Assembly: GCA_963715445.1 (NCBI GenBank)
Contig: OY970240.1
Span: 558,001-622,000 of the forward strand
Length of the DNA: 64,000 bases
From: JAAYBF01 sp963715445
GTDB lineage: Bacteria; Actinomycetota; Thermoleophilia; Solirubrobacterales; Thermoleophilaceae
Reading direction: 5' to 3'
Shown piece after piece: positions 26,277 to 34,121 of this stretch. Below the pieces are notes generated by a model. That model was not told the origin of the DNA and ran no database searches. It saw only the letters and a program-made list of their open reading frames with translations. Made by a program: the position numbers and the translations under genes. Within the stretch, counting starts at the first letter, position 1, and the number at the start of each line of letters is the position of its first letter.

Positions 26277-28274
26277 GTGAACTACTTCGTCACGGGTGCG
26301 ACCGGCTTCATCGGGAGGCACTTGGTCGAGGAGCTGCTCAAGCGCGAGGGGACCGTCTACGTCCTCACCCGCGAGGGCTCCCAGGGCAAGGTCGACGCGC
26401 TGGCCGAGCGGCTCGGCGCCGGGTCGCGCATCGTCCCCGTCAAGGGCAACCTCTCCCAGCCGGGCCTCGGCATCGAGGGCTTCGATGAGCCGATCGACCA
26501 CTTCTTCCACCTCGCCGCCGTGTACGACATCCAGGCCGACGAGGCGAGCTCGGAGCTGGCCAACGTGCAGGGAACCCGGCACGTCGCCGAGTTCGCCAAC
26601 GCCCAGAAGGTGGGCCGCTTCCATCACGTGAGCTCGATCGCCGTCGCGGGCGACTACCGCGGCGTCTTCCAGGAGGACATGCTGGAGGAGGGCCAGCGGC
26701 TCACCCACCACTACCACCGCACGAAGTACGAGTCGGAGAAGCTCGTCCGGCGCGAGGTCGAGGCCAAGACGCTCGTGTACCGGCCGGGAATGGTCGTCGG
26801 CCACTCGCAGACCGGCGAGATGGACAAGGTGGACGGGCCGTACTACATGTTCACGCTGCTGAAGAAGCTGCGTGGCGCGCTGCCGGCGTGGTTCCCCCTG
26901 GCGGGCCCGGAGGGCGGCAAGGTGACGATCGTCCCGGTGGACTTCGTCGCGCGCTCGATGGACCACATCGCCCACCTCCCGGACGAGGACCTCCCCGGAG
27001 ACACGTTCCACCTCGTCGACCCCGAGCCGATGACGGTCGGAGAGGCGCTCAACACCTTCGCGCGGGCAGCGCACGCTCCCCAGTTCGCGATGCGCATCGA
27101 CGAGAACCTCGCCAACGTGGTCCCGCAGGCCGTGCGTGCCGGGGTCATGGCGCTCCCGACCGTCAAGAAGATCCGCAATCAGGTCTACCGCGACCTCGGC
27201 ATCCCGCCAGCGGCGATGGAGGTGCGTGACTTCAAGTGCACCTTCGACGCGCGCGACGCTCAGCGCGCCCTGCACGGGACCGGCATCGCGGTGCCGCCCC
27301 TGGACAACTACGCGGGCCATCTGTGGGACTACTGGGAGCGCAACCTCGACCCGGACCTCTTCCGCGACCGCTCACTGGCCACCGCGGTCAAGGGCAAGCG
27401 GGTCCTGATCACCGGCGCTTCGTCCGGGATCGGGCTGGAGACGGCGCTGCGCGTCGGCGAGGCGGGCGGCACGGTGCTGCTCGTCGCACGCACGCGCGAG
27501 AAGCTCGAGGCCCTCGCCGAGCGGATCGAATCGGCAGGCGGAACCGCCCATGTGCACCCCGCGGACCTCGCCGACCTGGACGACATCGAGCGTGTCGCGC
27601 GGGAGGTGATCGAGGAGCACGGCGGAGTGGACGTGCTGATCAACAACGCCGGCCGCTCGATCAGGCGCTCGGTTGCCCGCTCATACGACCGCTTCCACGA
27701 CTACGAGCGGACGATGCAGCTCAACTACTTCGGCGCCCTCAAGCTGATCATGGCCTTCCTGCCCGGGATGCGCGAGCGCAAGTTCGGCCACATCATCAAC
27801 GTGTCCTCGATCGGCGTCCAGACCAACACGCCGCGCTTCTCGGCGTACGTGGCCTCGAAGTCCGCGCTCGACGCCTTCTCGCGCTGCGCGGCCCCGGAGT
27901 GCGTCGGTGACAACGTCAAGTTCACGACGATCTACATGCCGCTCGTGCGCACTCCGATGATCGCCCCGACGGACATCTACAAGGCCTTCCCGACCCTCAC
28001 GCCGGAAGAGGCCGGGCAGATGCTCTGCGACGCGATGATCGACAAGCCCAAGCGCAAGGCGTCGCGGCTGGGGACCTTCGGAGAGGTCCTCTACTCGCTG
28101 TCTCCCGCGACCGTCGACCTCGTGCTCAACCAGGCCTACAACCTCTTCCCGGACTCGACGGCCGCGAAGCAGGGCAAGGAGCTGGAGCCCGGAGAGGTCG
28201 CCCCGCCGGCCGACGACGAGATGTCGACGGAGGCCGTCGCGATGGCCTACCTGCTGCGCGGCGTCCACTTCTAG
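26277..28274 (+). CDS. Two-domain SDR oxidoreductase (extended SDR + classical SDR), AcrA1-like
   Basis: 665 residues with two Rossmann domains. The N-terminal extended SDR (1-350) has TGATGFIGRHLVEELL and the active-site YHRTKYESEKLV. The C-terminal classical SDR (~370-640) has ITGASSGIGLETAL, NNAGRSIRR and SAYVASKSALDAF (Tyr-x3-Lys). This architecture matches mycobacterial multifunctional fatty acyl-CoA reductases such as Rv3391 (AcrA1), which reduce acyl-CoA or acyl thioesters for wax or lipid synthesis. The GTG start has GAGGAGAG 11 bases upstream. It stands alone, divergent from the cyclase gene. The exact substrate is inferred only. Confidence 0.8.
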   Translation: MNYFVTGATGFIGRHLVEELLKREGTVYVLTREGSQGKVDALAERLGAGSRIVPVKGNLSQPGLGIEGFDEPIDHFFHLAAVYDIQADEASSELANVQGTRHVAEFANAQKVGRFHHVSSIAVAGDYRGVFQEDMLEEGQRLTHHYHRTKYESEKLVRREVEAKTLVYRPGMVVGHSQTGEMDKVDGPYYMFTLLKKLRGALPAWFPLAGPEGGKVTIVPVDFVARSMDHIAHLPDEDLPGDTFHLVDPEPMTVGEALNTFARAAHAPQFAMRIDENLANVVPQAVRAGVMALPTVKKIRNQVYRDLGIPPAAMEVRDFKCTFDARDAQRALHGTGIAVPPLDNYAGHLWDYWERNLDPDLFRDRSLATAVKGKRVLITGASSGIGLETALRVGEAGGTVLLVARTREKLEALAERIESAGGTAHVHPADLADLDDIERVAREVIEEHGGVDVLINNAGRSIRRSVARSYDRFHDYERTMQLNYFGALKLIMAFLPGMRERKFGHIINVSSIGVQTNTPRFSAYVASKSALDAFSRCAAPECVGDNVKFTTIYMPLVRTPMIAPTDIYKAFPTLTPEEAGQMLCDAMIDKPKRKASRLGTFGEVLYSLSPATVDLVLNQAYNLFPDSTAAKQGKELEPGEVAPPADDEMSTEAVAMAYLLRGVHF

Positions 28275-28292
28275 GGGCGGCAGGCGCAGCCG

Positions 28293-28322
28293 GAGCCGCG
28301 CCTCGCCGCGAGGCGCCGGCTC
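28293..28322. terminator. GC-rich hairpin between convergent genes
   Basis: GAGCCG-CGCCTCG pairs with CGAGGCG-CCGGCTC (one bulge, three-base loop) directly after the double-SDR gene and at the stop of the convergent small gene. There is no T-tract, so it would be an I-shaped, bidirectional terminator. Confidence 0.5.
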
Positions 28323-28623
28323 AGCCCTTGCCGGCGTCGTCCAGCTGCCGCTCGATGGCCTTCAGGCGGAGGACCACCTGGTGCAGCTCGGCGCGTACGG
28401 CGCGCACGTCCTCCTGCGTGGCCGGGAGCCTGTCCTCGACGGCCGCCCTGACGCTGCGGCGGCTGCGGGAGATGTTGCGCTCGGCTCCCTTGACGAGGTC
28501 GTCCACGGCCTCGGCCACACCGCCGGCCGCCCCCTGTGCGCGCTCGCGTGTATCGACGGTGGCGCGCACCGTCCGGTCGACGGCTTCGCGCAGGGCCTCC
28601 TGGATGTCGCGGCGCTCGGGCAC
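28321..28623 (-). CDS. Coiled-coil hypothetical protein (phasin-like)
   Basis: 100 residues, almost entirely helical and highly charged (ALREAVDRTVRATVDTRERA; VRAVRAELHQVVLRLKAIE), with no Cys and no membrane segment. Composition and heptad-like spacing recall phasins or other amphipathic coiled-coil proteins. TATCCT lies six bases before the GTG start. It is a neighbour of the lipid-type reductase (convergent) and, beyond the phosphorylase gene, of a second coiled-coil protein of similar character. Function unknown. Confidence 0.6.
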   Translation of the reverse strand: MPERRDIQEALREAVDRTVRATVDTRERAQGAAGGVAEAVDDLVKGAERNISRSRRSVRAAVEDRLPATQEDVRAVRAELHQVVLRLKAIERQLDDAGKG

Positions 28624-28629
28624 CGCACG

Positions 28630-28635
28630 AGGATA
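28630..28635 (-). promoter_or_regulatory. -10 element TATCCT of the small coiled-coil gene
   Basis: TATCCT ends six bases before the GTG start, consistent with a leaderless mRNA. Confidence 0.35.
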
Positions 28636-28685
28636 GCCGCGTGACGGGCTCGGGTCGGGGGCGCCGGAGCCGGCGCGGTTTGACC

Positions 28686-28691
28686 TAGGGT
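28686..28691 (+). promoter_or_regulatory. -10 element TAGGGT of the nucleoside phosphorylase gene
   Basis: TAGGGT ends six bases before the GTG start, consistent with a leaderless mRNA; no Shine-Dalgarno is seen. Confidence 0.35.
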
Positions 28692-28697
28692 GGCCGG

Positions 28698-29405
28698 GTG
28701 CCCGACTCGGCGCCGATCCACCTCCGGCCCACCGCTCCGCTCGCCGAGCGCGTGCTGCTCCCCGGCGATCCCCACCGCGCCCTCGCCGTGGCCCAGGCGC
28801 TGCTCGAGAGCCCCAAGATGTTCAACCACACGCGAGGGCTCTGGGGCTACACCGGGATCGCCGCGGACGGCGAGCCGCTCACCGTGCAGTCGACCGGGAT
28901 GGGCGGGCCCAGCGCCGCGATCGTCATCGAGGAGCTGATCGGCCTCGGCGCGCGCACGCTCCTGCGCATCGGGACCTGTGGAGCGCTTCGAGAAGGCTTC
29001 GAGCTCGGCGCCCTGGTGGCCGGCCGGGAGGTGATCGCGTTCGACGGGGCGAGCGCCGCGCTGGGAGCAGGCCCGAGGCTGACGCCGGACCGCCGGCTCA
29101 CCGACGGCCTCGCCGCAGCAGGCGCCGAGAAGGTCACGGTCGTCTCCACGGATCTCTTCTACGACCCCCGCGAGGACCTCCCGCGGGAGTGGACCCAGAG
29201 TGGTGCGGAGGTCGTGGAGATGGAGGCGGCCACGCTCCTCGCGGTGGCCGATCGACACGGCGTGCCCGCCGCCGTGGTGCTCGCCGTGACCGACCTGCTC
29301 GCCGACGGAGCTCGCCGGCGCATCGAAGAGGACGCGCTCGATGGCGTGGGCGTTCGCCTCGGCGAGGCCGGGTTTGCCGCGCTCGCCGCTTTCGCCGCGA
29401 GCTGA
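28698..29405 (+). CDS. Nucleoside phosphorylase (DeoD/uridine phosphorylase family)
   Basis: Phosphorolysis of a purine or pyrimidine nucleoside to base and ribose-1-phosphate; 235 residues. Phosphate-binding motifs are LLPGDPHRALAVA (~residue 20) and RIGTCGALREGF (~93). The nucleoside site is EVVEMEAATLLAVADRHG (~178). This pattern fits the hexameric NP-I family; choosing between purine and uridine specificity is not possible by eye. The GTG start follows TAGGGT by six bases. Transcribed divergently from one coiled-coil gene and convergently with another. Confidence 0.85.
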   Translation: MPDSAPIHLRPTAPLAERVLLPGDPHRALAVAQALLESPKMFNHTRGLWGYTGIAADGEPLTVQSTGMGGPSAAIVIEELIGLGARTLLRIGTCGALREGFELGALVAGREVIAFDGASAALGAGPRLTPDRRLTDGLAAAGAEKVTVVSTDLFYDPREDLPREWTQSGAEVVEMEAATLLAVADRHGVPAAVVLAVTDLLADGARRRIEEDALDGVGVRLGEAGFAALAAFAAS

Positions 29406-29418
29406 GAAGAGGCTCAGC
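29401..29418. terminator. Small hairpin across the stops of two convergent genes
   Basis: GCTGAG-AAGAGG-CTCAGC covers the stop codons of the phosphorylase gene and the convergent coiled-coil gene. The six-base-pair stem lacks a T-tract. Confidence 0.3.
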
Positions 29419-29890
29419 CCTTGGCGGCGGGGCGCTTGCGAGCGGCGGCGGGACGCTTGCTAGCCCGCGGCGCAGGCTTGGCGGACTTGGCGGGCTTGGG
29501 GCTCTTGGGGCTCGGCGAGACCGACTTGCGCAGCGCCGCCATCTCGGAGGCGAGCTCGTCGAGCTTCGTGCTGAGCGCAGAGACCTGCCCATCCTCAGCG
29601 GCCGAGGCGCGGTCCTCGAGGCGGTCGAGGCCGTCCTCGATTCCCTCCAGCCGCTGCGAGACCGAGCGCAGCCGCCGGGTCAGGCGCTCCACGTCGGCGG
29701 CCGAAGGAAGGTTGAGAGCGCCCATGGCGGCCTCCTGCGCCTGCACCGCCTTCTCGCGCGCCTCGAAGACACGGGAGATCGCTCCGCCGACCATGGGATT
29801 GGCGATCAGCTCCTCGGCCATCCTCCCGAGAGCCTCCTCGCCCTGCTTGGAGAGCCGATCGATCAGCTTCATGTCCGCATCCTCAGCCAT
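29414..29890 (-). CDS. Coiled-coil protein with Lys/Ala/Pro-rich tail (PhaF/histone H1-like tail)
   Basis: 158 residues from the ATG at 29890 (a further ATG lies six codons in). The N-terminal half is helical (LIDRLSKQGEEALGRMAEEL). A coiled coil spans ~60-110 (RLTRRLRSVSQRLEGIEDGL). The C-terminal 45 residues are a basic low-complexity tail (SPKSPKPAKSAKPAPRASK) like the DNA-binding tails of PhaF-type phasins or H1-like proteins. The combination suggests a granule- or nucleoid-associated protein. No pha genes are in the window, so this is inference. Confidence 0.6.
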   Translation of the reverse strand: MAEDADMKLIDRLSKQGEEALGRMAEELIANPMVGGAISRVFEAREKAVQAQEAAMGALNLPSAADVERLTRRLRSVSQRLEGIEDGLDRLEDRASAAEDGQVSALSTKLDELASEMAALRKSVSPSPKSPKPAKSAKPAPRASKRPAAARKRPAAKG

Positions 29891-30244
29891 CAGGCGGCGA
29901 GCGTACACGAGAACCGCCCACCACTCCGCTCATTCCCAAATCGCCACCTAATCTAAAGCTCCACCTGACGGTTAGACATGTCCTTGGAAGGCCAAAATAG
30001 GGGCGAGCCGCGCACCGTCCGCGAGAAGAGGATCATTCATTCATTGAAGAACCTCGTGGCTATGGCCGATAGACACCTGGACGCATCGTCCACCGCCCCT
30101 ACTCACGCCCCGGAGAACGGTTCCCTCTTGCCCTGCAAAATCCCACCAGATAGCGTTGTTCCCGCGACTGAACGTTCTGATAGCTTGCCCGCGGGCAAGA
30201 ACGACTCCCTCAGGGGAGAGTCAGGGAGGAGTTTGTCAACAGGG
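29891..30244 (+). promoter_or_regulatory. Long structured leader upstream of the three-domain cell-wall hydrolase
   Basis: About 270-350 bases precede the hydrolase ATG without a convincing gene. A closing helix GACGGT (29967-29972) / ACCGTC (30014-30019) encloses CCTTGGAAGG and a GGGGCGAGCC run. A 16-base palindrome CTTGCCCGCGGGCAAG lies at 30184-30199, and a hairpin GACTCCC...GGGGAGAGTC lies just before the GGGAGGAG ribosome binding site. Cell-wall hydrolase genes of actinobacteria are often under c-di-AMP (ydaO) riboswitch control and disA is present here, but I could not match the consensus by eye. Confidence 0.35.
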
Positions 30245-32719
30245 ATGAAGAAGCGCCTTAGGTATCTCCTGCTCTGCGCGGGCGTGGCGCTTCTCGCTGC
30301 CCTGACGGCTTTCACGATCCCGGCGGCAGCCGAGAAGCGTGTCCTGACGGTGAAGCTCCTCAGCGGCGAGGTCATCAGCGTGACCGTCGACGTCGAGCCC
30401 GGCACGCCCACTTCCGAGATCGCGCTCCCGCCCGACATCGGGCCGGTGGAGTGGGTCGCCGACCAGACGCCTGCACCCACCACCACTTCCGAGGCGACGC
30501 CTCCGCCCGTCCCCACGACCACGACTCCCGCTCCCGCTCCCGCCCCCGCGGCGCCCGTGACCCCTCCCGTCACGACGCCCGATCCGCTCGAGGCCGTCCC
30601 GGCCCCGGATCCGATTGCCGGCCGCAAGCAGATGGCCGGTGGCGGCGACAAGCGCAAGGTCGACGACAAGGGAGACATCAAGCCTCTAGTTAAGGGTGAG
30701 GGTGATGCTGAGGGCCCCGCCGAGCGCCTCCCCCTTCGCAACGCCGACGGCTCGCCGTCGCGTTCGAACCCCGGCTTCATGGACGCCCTTCCCGGTCCGT
30801 CGGTCGTGACCGGAGTCCCGAACTTCGTGATCCGCAAGTTCCGCGTGCCTGTGTTCCTCCTCCCGATCTACCAGGCCGCGGGCATCCAGTACGGCGTCCG
30901 CTGGGAGATCTTGGCGGCGATCAACGAGATCGAGACCGACTACGGGCGCAACCTCAACGTCTCGTCGGCCGGTGCGCTCGGGTGGATGCAGTTCATGCCG
31001 TCCTCCTGGAAGGCCTACGGGGTCGACGCGAACAAGGACGGCGCCAAGGACCCCTTCAACCCGGTGGACGCGATCTTCGCCGCGGCCCGCTACCTGAAGG
31101 CAGCCGGCTACGAAGAGGATGTCCGCCGTTCGATCTTCGCCTACAACCACGCCGACTGGTACGTCGACTCGGTCATGCTCAGGGCCCGGCTGATCGCTGG
31201 TGTGCCCGCCGATCTCGTCGGCTCCCTCACCGGCCTCACCGAGGGCCGCTTCCCCGTAGCCGCCCGTGCCCGCTACGCCGACGACCTCCAAGAGCAGGAG
31301 GCGTTGCGTCGTGTCAAGGAGGGTGAGAACGCCGCGAACGTGATCGAGTCCCAGGACGACCGCCAGTCGGTCGAGATCTTCTCCCGCGAGGGCGCCCCCG
31401 TCGTCGCCGTCGGTGACGGCCAGATCAAGAAGATCGGCGAGTCCGAGAAGCTCGGCAAGTACGTCGTGCTCCAGGACGTGTACGGCAACCGCTACACCTA
31501 CTCCGACCTCGGGGAGATCGCCGAGTTCCACCCGGTGCCCAAGGACGATGTGACCAACCCCCGCACGGCCAGGGCGGTCAAGGCTCATGCGATCAGCGAT
31601 CACGCTCCCGATGCCCCCGCCTCGGCGGGCCGGCAGCCGGTCCCGGACGGAACGGACTCGCATTCCTCTGACGAGGGCGCCGCACAGACGAGCGCTTCGA
31701 TCCCGGTGAAGGAGCGCCTCTTCGCGCACCCGGGCATGAACGGCTCCCGCGACTCCGGCGGGCTCGAGCAGGAGCTGGATCGTGAAGCCGCCAAGAAGGA
31801 CGGCTACGAGACCTACGACAACTACTTCTCGCGTCCCTTCGCCGCGGACTCCAAGAACGTTCGCCTGCGCCAGTTGAAGGTCGGTTCGCGGGTGATTGGC
31901 GGAACCATCCTCGGCCGTGTTGGCCGCCCCGACGTCGATCGGGCTGCCCATGTCGATTTCGCGATCCGGCCCGCTGGGCGCGGCGCCCCGGCGATCGACC
32001 CGAAGCCGATCCTCGACGGCTGGGAGCTATTGGAGGCCACGGCCATCTACCGCGCCTCGGGCAAGAACGTGCTCTACGGCCAGGACGGTGACGGGCTGTC
32101 GATCGGCCAGATCATGCTGCTGACCAAGTCGCAGCTCGAGCGTCGGGTCACCTCCGACGAGCGGATCGAGGTGTACGAGTCCGGGCGTGAGGACATCCGC
32201 TCCGGCCAGGTCGACAAGCGCGTCCTCGCCTCTCTCGCCTATCTCGCGGAGTCCGGTCTGCGCCCGACGGTCACCTCGCTCAAGTCGGGGCATGGCTACC
32301 TGACCGCTTCGGGGAACGTGTCGCACCACTCCTCGGGCAACGCCGTCGACATCGCGAAGGTCAACGGGGTCCCGATCCTCGGCCATCAGGAGCCCGGTGG
32401 GATCGCCGACCAGACCGTGCGCAGGCTGATGCGCCTGCAGGGCACGATGCGCCCCGATCAGATCATCTCGCTGCTCGACCTCGGGCAGAACACGCTCGCG
32501 ATGGGCGATCACGGCGACCACGTCCACGTCGGGTACCAGCCCCGCCTGGGCGAGAACCGCAAGCTCGGCCGTCAGGCGCTCGCGATCTTGAAGCCCGGGC
32601 AGTGGACCGACCTCATCGCCCGCCTGCGCGAGATCGACAACCCGGTCGTGCCGATCGAGCCGTCCAAGTACTCGCTGCCCGCCAAGCGCCCCGGCTCACG
32701 CGCCCACAAGGGCGACTGA
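30245..32719 (+). CDS. Secreted three-domain cell-wall hydrolase (lytic transglycosylase + M23-like + M15-like)
   Basis: 824 residues from the ATG that opens a signal peptide (KKRLRYLLLCAGVALLAAL, cleaved near IPAAA). A Pro/Thr-rich linker (~70-110) follows. A lytic transglycosylase (SLT) domain at ~195-300 has catalytic Glu in INEIETDYGRN and GALGWMQFMPSSW. A LytM/M23-like region (~380-575) has VYGNRYTYSDLG and HVDFAIRP, but most zinc ligands are missing, so it is probably a binding or regulatory domain. A C-terminal M15-like peptidase region (~655-770) has VSHHSSGNAVDIA and DHGDHVHVGY. An upstream in-frame ATG lacks a signal peptide and is rejected. Confidence 0.82.
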   Translation: MKKRLRYLLLCAGVALLAALTAFTIPAAAEKRVLTVKLLSGEVISVTVDVEPGTPTSEIALPPDIGPVEWVADQTPAPTTTSEATPPPVPTTTTPAPAPAPAAPVTPPVTTPDPLEAVPAPDPIAGRKQMAGGGDKRKVDDKGDIKPLVKGEGDAEGPAERLPLRNADGSPSRSNPGFMDALPGPSVVTGVPNFVIRKFRVPVFLLPIYQAAGIQYGVRWEILAAINEIETDYGRNLNVSSAGALGWMQFMPSSWKAYGVDANKDGAKDPFNPVDAIFAAARYLKAAGYEEDVRRSIFAYNHADWYVDSVMLRARLIAGVPADLVGSLTGLTEGRFPVAARARYADDLQEQEALRRVKEGENAANVIESQDDRQSVEIFSREGAPVVAVGDGQIKKIGESEKLGKYVVLQDVYGNRYTYSDLGEIAEFHPVPKDDVTNPRTARAVKAHAISDHAPDAPASAGRQPVPDGTDSHSSDEGAAQTSASIPVKERLFAHPGMNGSRDSGGLEQELDREAAKKDGYETYDNYFSRPFAADSKNVRLRQLKVGSRVIGGTILGRVGRPDVDRAAHVDFAIRPAGRGAPAIDPKPILDGWELLEATAIYRASGKNVLYGQDGDGLSIGQIMLLTKSQLERRVTSDERIEVYESGREDIRSGQVDKRVLASLAYLAESGLRPTVTSLKSGHGYLTASGNVSHHSSGNAVDIAKVNGVPILGHQEPGGIADQTVRRLMRLQGTMRPDQIISLLDLGQNTLAMGDHGDHVHVGYQPRLGENRKLGRQALAILKPGQWTDLIARLREIDNPVVPIEPSKYSLPAKRPGSRAHKGD

Positions 32720-32753
32720 CCAAGCGCACCCGCGCCTGGGCAGCACGCTGAGC

Positions 32754-33620
32754 GTGTCCGAGACGCCACTCTTCACCTTCGTCCAGCTGGAGTTCGGCTT
32801 CCTGCTCGGGCCGCCGGACGGGCGCTTCGTGCTGCGAGAGACGGCCGGCACCGAGCCGGACGCCGTCCTGGTCCTGGCGACACTGGGCGCAACCGAGAGG
32901 CGGCGCAGGCGTCCCCTGCGCAGCAAGGAGGCCGAGGAAGCCTCGCCCGAGCCGGTCCCGACAAGCCGCGCGACCGTGGTGCGCGCGGCGCCCCTCGAGT
33001 CGGAAGCGGCAGCCACGGCCTGGCTGGCCGAGGCGCGCAAGGACTCGGACTTGGCGGCCGCCGAGGTAGCGACCGCGGTGCGCCAGCTCAACAGCGCCCT
33101 GCATGCCCACCGCATCGCGCACGCCAACCCGCACACCCGCGACGTGGCCCCAGAGGCCGCCCTCGTGGCTCGCCTCGGCTTCGGGTCAGGCGAGGCGGTG
33201 GCGGCCGGGCGCTACAAGGAGGCGTGGCGAATCCCCACGGCGAGCACGCCGCGGCGGCCCCGTTCGATGGACACGCCGGACGATCGCTTCGCCGCGATCA
33301 TCGGCGGGATGGACGAGGCACTGACCTGCGAGGAGCTGGTGCTGCGCGCTCGGCTCGACATCGACTCCGCGCGCGAGCGAGAGGCCGCGCTCCAGACGCG
33401 CGTCGCGCTCGAGGCGCTGCTGGCGGACATCGGCCCGCTGCTGGCCGAGGCGCGCAGGACCGCGCTCGAGGAGGACCGGCCCCTGATCGGACAGGCCTCC
33501 AACGCCGCCCTGAGCGGCCCTCTGGCCCCTGAGCTGAGCATCGCGATCCGAACCTGCGTCGAGCACATGGAAGACGCTCTGCGCGCCCACAGCCTCGCCA
33601 AGCGCCAGGGCCTGCTTTAG
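32754..33620 (+). CDS. Hypothetical helical protein
   Basis: 288 residues, GTG start, 34 bases after the hydrolase gene on the same strand. The first 45 residues look like a beta-sheet module (LFTFVQLEFGFLLGPPDGRFVLRE). The rest is predicted helical and Ala/Glu/Arg-rich (ALTCEELVLRARLDIDSARE; ALEALLADIGPLLAEARRT). No signal peptide, membrane segment or known motif is visible. I do not recognise a family. Confidence 0.6.
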   Translation: MSETPLFTFVQLEFGFLLGPPDGRFVLRETAGTEPDAVLVLATLGATERRRRRPLRSKEAEEASPEPVPTSRATVVRAAPLESEAAATAWLAEARKDSDLAAAEVATAVRQLNSALHAHRIAHANPHTRDVAPEAALVARLGFGSGEAVAAGRYKEAWRIPTASTPRRPRSMDTPDDRFAAIIGGMDEALTCEELVLRARLDIDSAREREAALQTRVALEALLADIGPLLAEARRTALEEDRPLIGQASNAALSGPLAPELSIAIRTCVEHMEDALRAHSLAKRQGLL

Positions 33621-33684
33621 ACGGCTGCCACTTCCTACTCTCGCCGCCTTGTCCCGCGCCTCCGACGCTCTCCCCGGGAATTTC

Positions 33685-33720
33685 GGGCACTTCGCTACAT
33701 CCTGGTGTAGCGAAGTGTCC
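33685..33720. repeat. Hairpin 1: 15-bp inverted repeat
   Basis: GGGCACTTCGCTACA pairs with TGTAGCGAAGTGTCC (one G-U) around the loop TCCTGG. Its outer arm AAGTGTCC recurs in hairpin 2. Confidence 0.8.
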
Positions 33721-33817
33721 ATTCTGCGCTCCAGGGCCGCCCGTGGGTGGCCGCGGGCCCTGTCGACGGGGAAGCTCCTTTCCGTGCTCGCAGGCTGCGC
33801 GCGCAAAGGACTTCCCC

Positions 33818-33833
33818 GCGCCACCCGCGGAAC
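33818..33833 (+). repeat. 16-base direct repeat, copy 1
   Basis: GCGCCACCCGCGGAAC, identical to 33860-33875 and 34065-34080. Confidence 0.75.
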
Positions 33834-33859
33834 CAAGCCCCCGATCGCACCACATCCCT

Positions 33860-33875
33860 GCGCCACCCGCGGAAC
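33860..33875 (+). repeat. 16-base direct repeat, copy 2
   Basis: GCGCCACCCGCGGAAC, 26 bases after copy 1 and between hairpins 1 and 2. Confidence 0.75.
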
Positions 33876-33895
33876 TAGGCGCCTCGCCGGAGAAT

Positions 33896-33931
33896 GGACA
33901 CTTGACGGGCCTATAGCCCAATCAAGTGTCC
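33896..33931. repeat. Hairpin 2: nested inverted repeat
   Basis: The outer stem GGACACTTGA / TCAAGTGTCC (10 bp) encloses an inner stem GGGC / GCCC around CTATA. The outer arms share GGACACTT / AAGTGTCC with hairpin 1, but the inner part differs completely. Confidence 0.8.
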
Positions 33932-34013
33932 GAAGTTCTGAGAGGCGACCGAATAGGCTCGGGCGATGGCAACAGGGCGCTCCGATCTACGGCAACGAAA
34001 TTGCCTGGGAGTA

Positions 34014-34042
34014 AAGAAAGTTGCCTGTGAGGCAACTTTCTT
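34014..34042. repeat. Hairpin 3: perfect 12-bp inverted repeat
   Basis: AAGAAAGTTGCC / GGCAACTTTCTT with loop TGTGA, nested inside a weaker TACGGCAA / TTGCCGTA pairing. It ends 80 bases before the sirtuin stop codon and could terminate that convergent gene. Confidence 0.8.
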
Positions 34043-34064
34043 GCCGTAAACCAGAGCGACCCCC

Positions 34065-34080
34065 GCGCCACCCGCGGAAC
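34065..34080 (+). repeat. 16-base direct repeat, copy 3
   Basis: GCGCCACCCGCGGAAC, identical to copies 1 and 2, placed after hairpin 3. Confidence 0.75.
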
Positions 34081-34121
34081 AGGCGCTGCGTCTATGGGCC
34101 AGGCGAGAGGTGCCTGGCACG

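Larger units (their letters stand above)
33621..34121. other. 501-base non-coding segment rich in long hairpins
   Basis: No plausible gene lies between the hypothetical gene and the sirtuin gene, which converge here. The segment holds three long hairpins (separate entries), three copies of a 16-base direct repeat, a 13-base inverted repeat AAGTGTCCATTCT (33713) / AGAATGGACACTT (33891), and an 8-base one TACGGCAA (33989) / TTGCCGTA (34041). The density of nested palindromes is unlike any other gap in the window. Confidence 0.7.

Noticed and set aside
29978..30244. N-terminal extension of the cell-wall hydrolase from ATG 29978
   Set aside because: A clean signal peptide starts at 30245 after a ribosome binding site. 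The upstream stretch has no similarity and contains palindromic RNA-like features.
29960..30244. Firm call of a c-di-AMP (ydaO) riboswitch
   Set aside because: Context fits, but I could not align the conserved core by eye; it is kept only as a leader to be tested.
33818..34080. CRISPR array
   Set aside because: Only three 16-base copies with unequal spacing, no cas genes, and palindromic surroundings.
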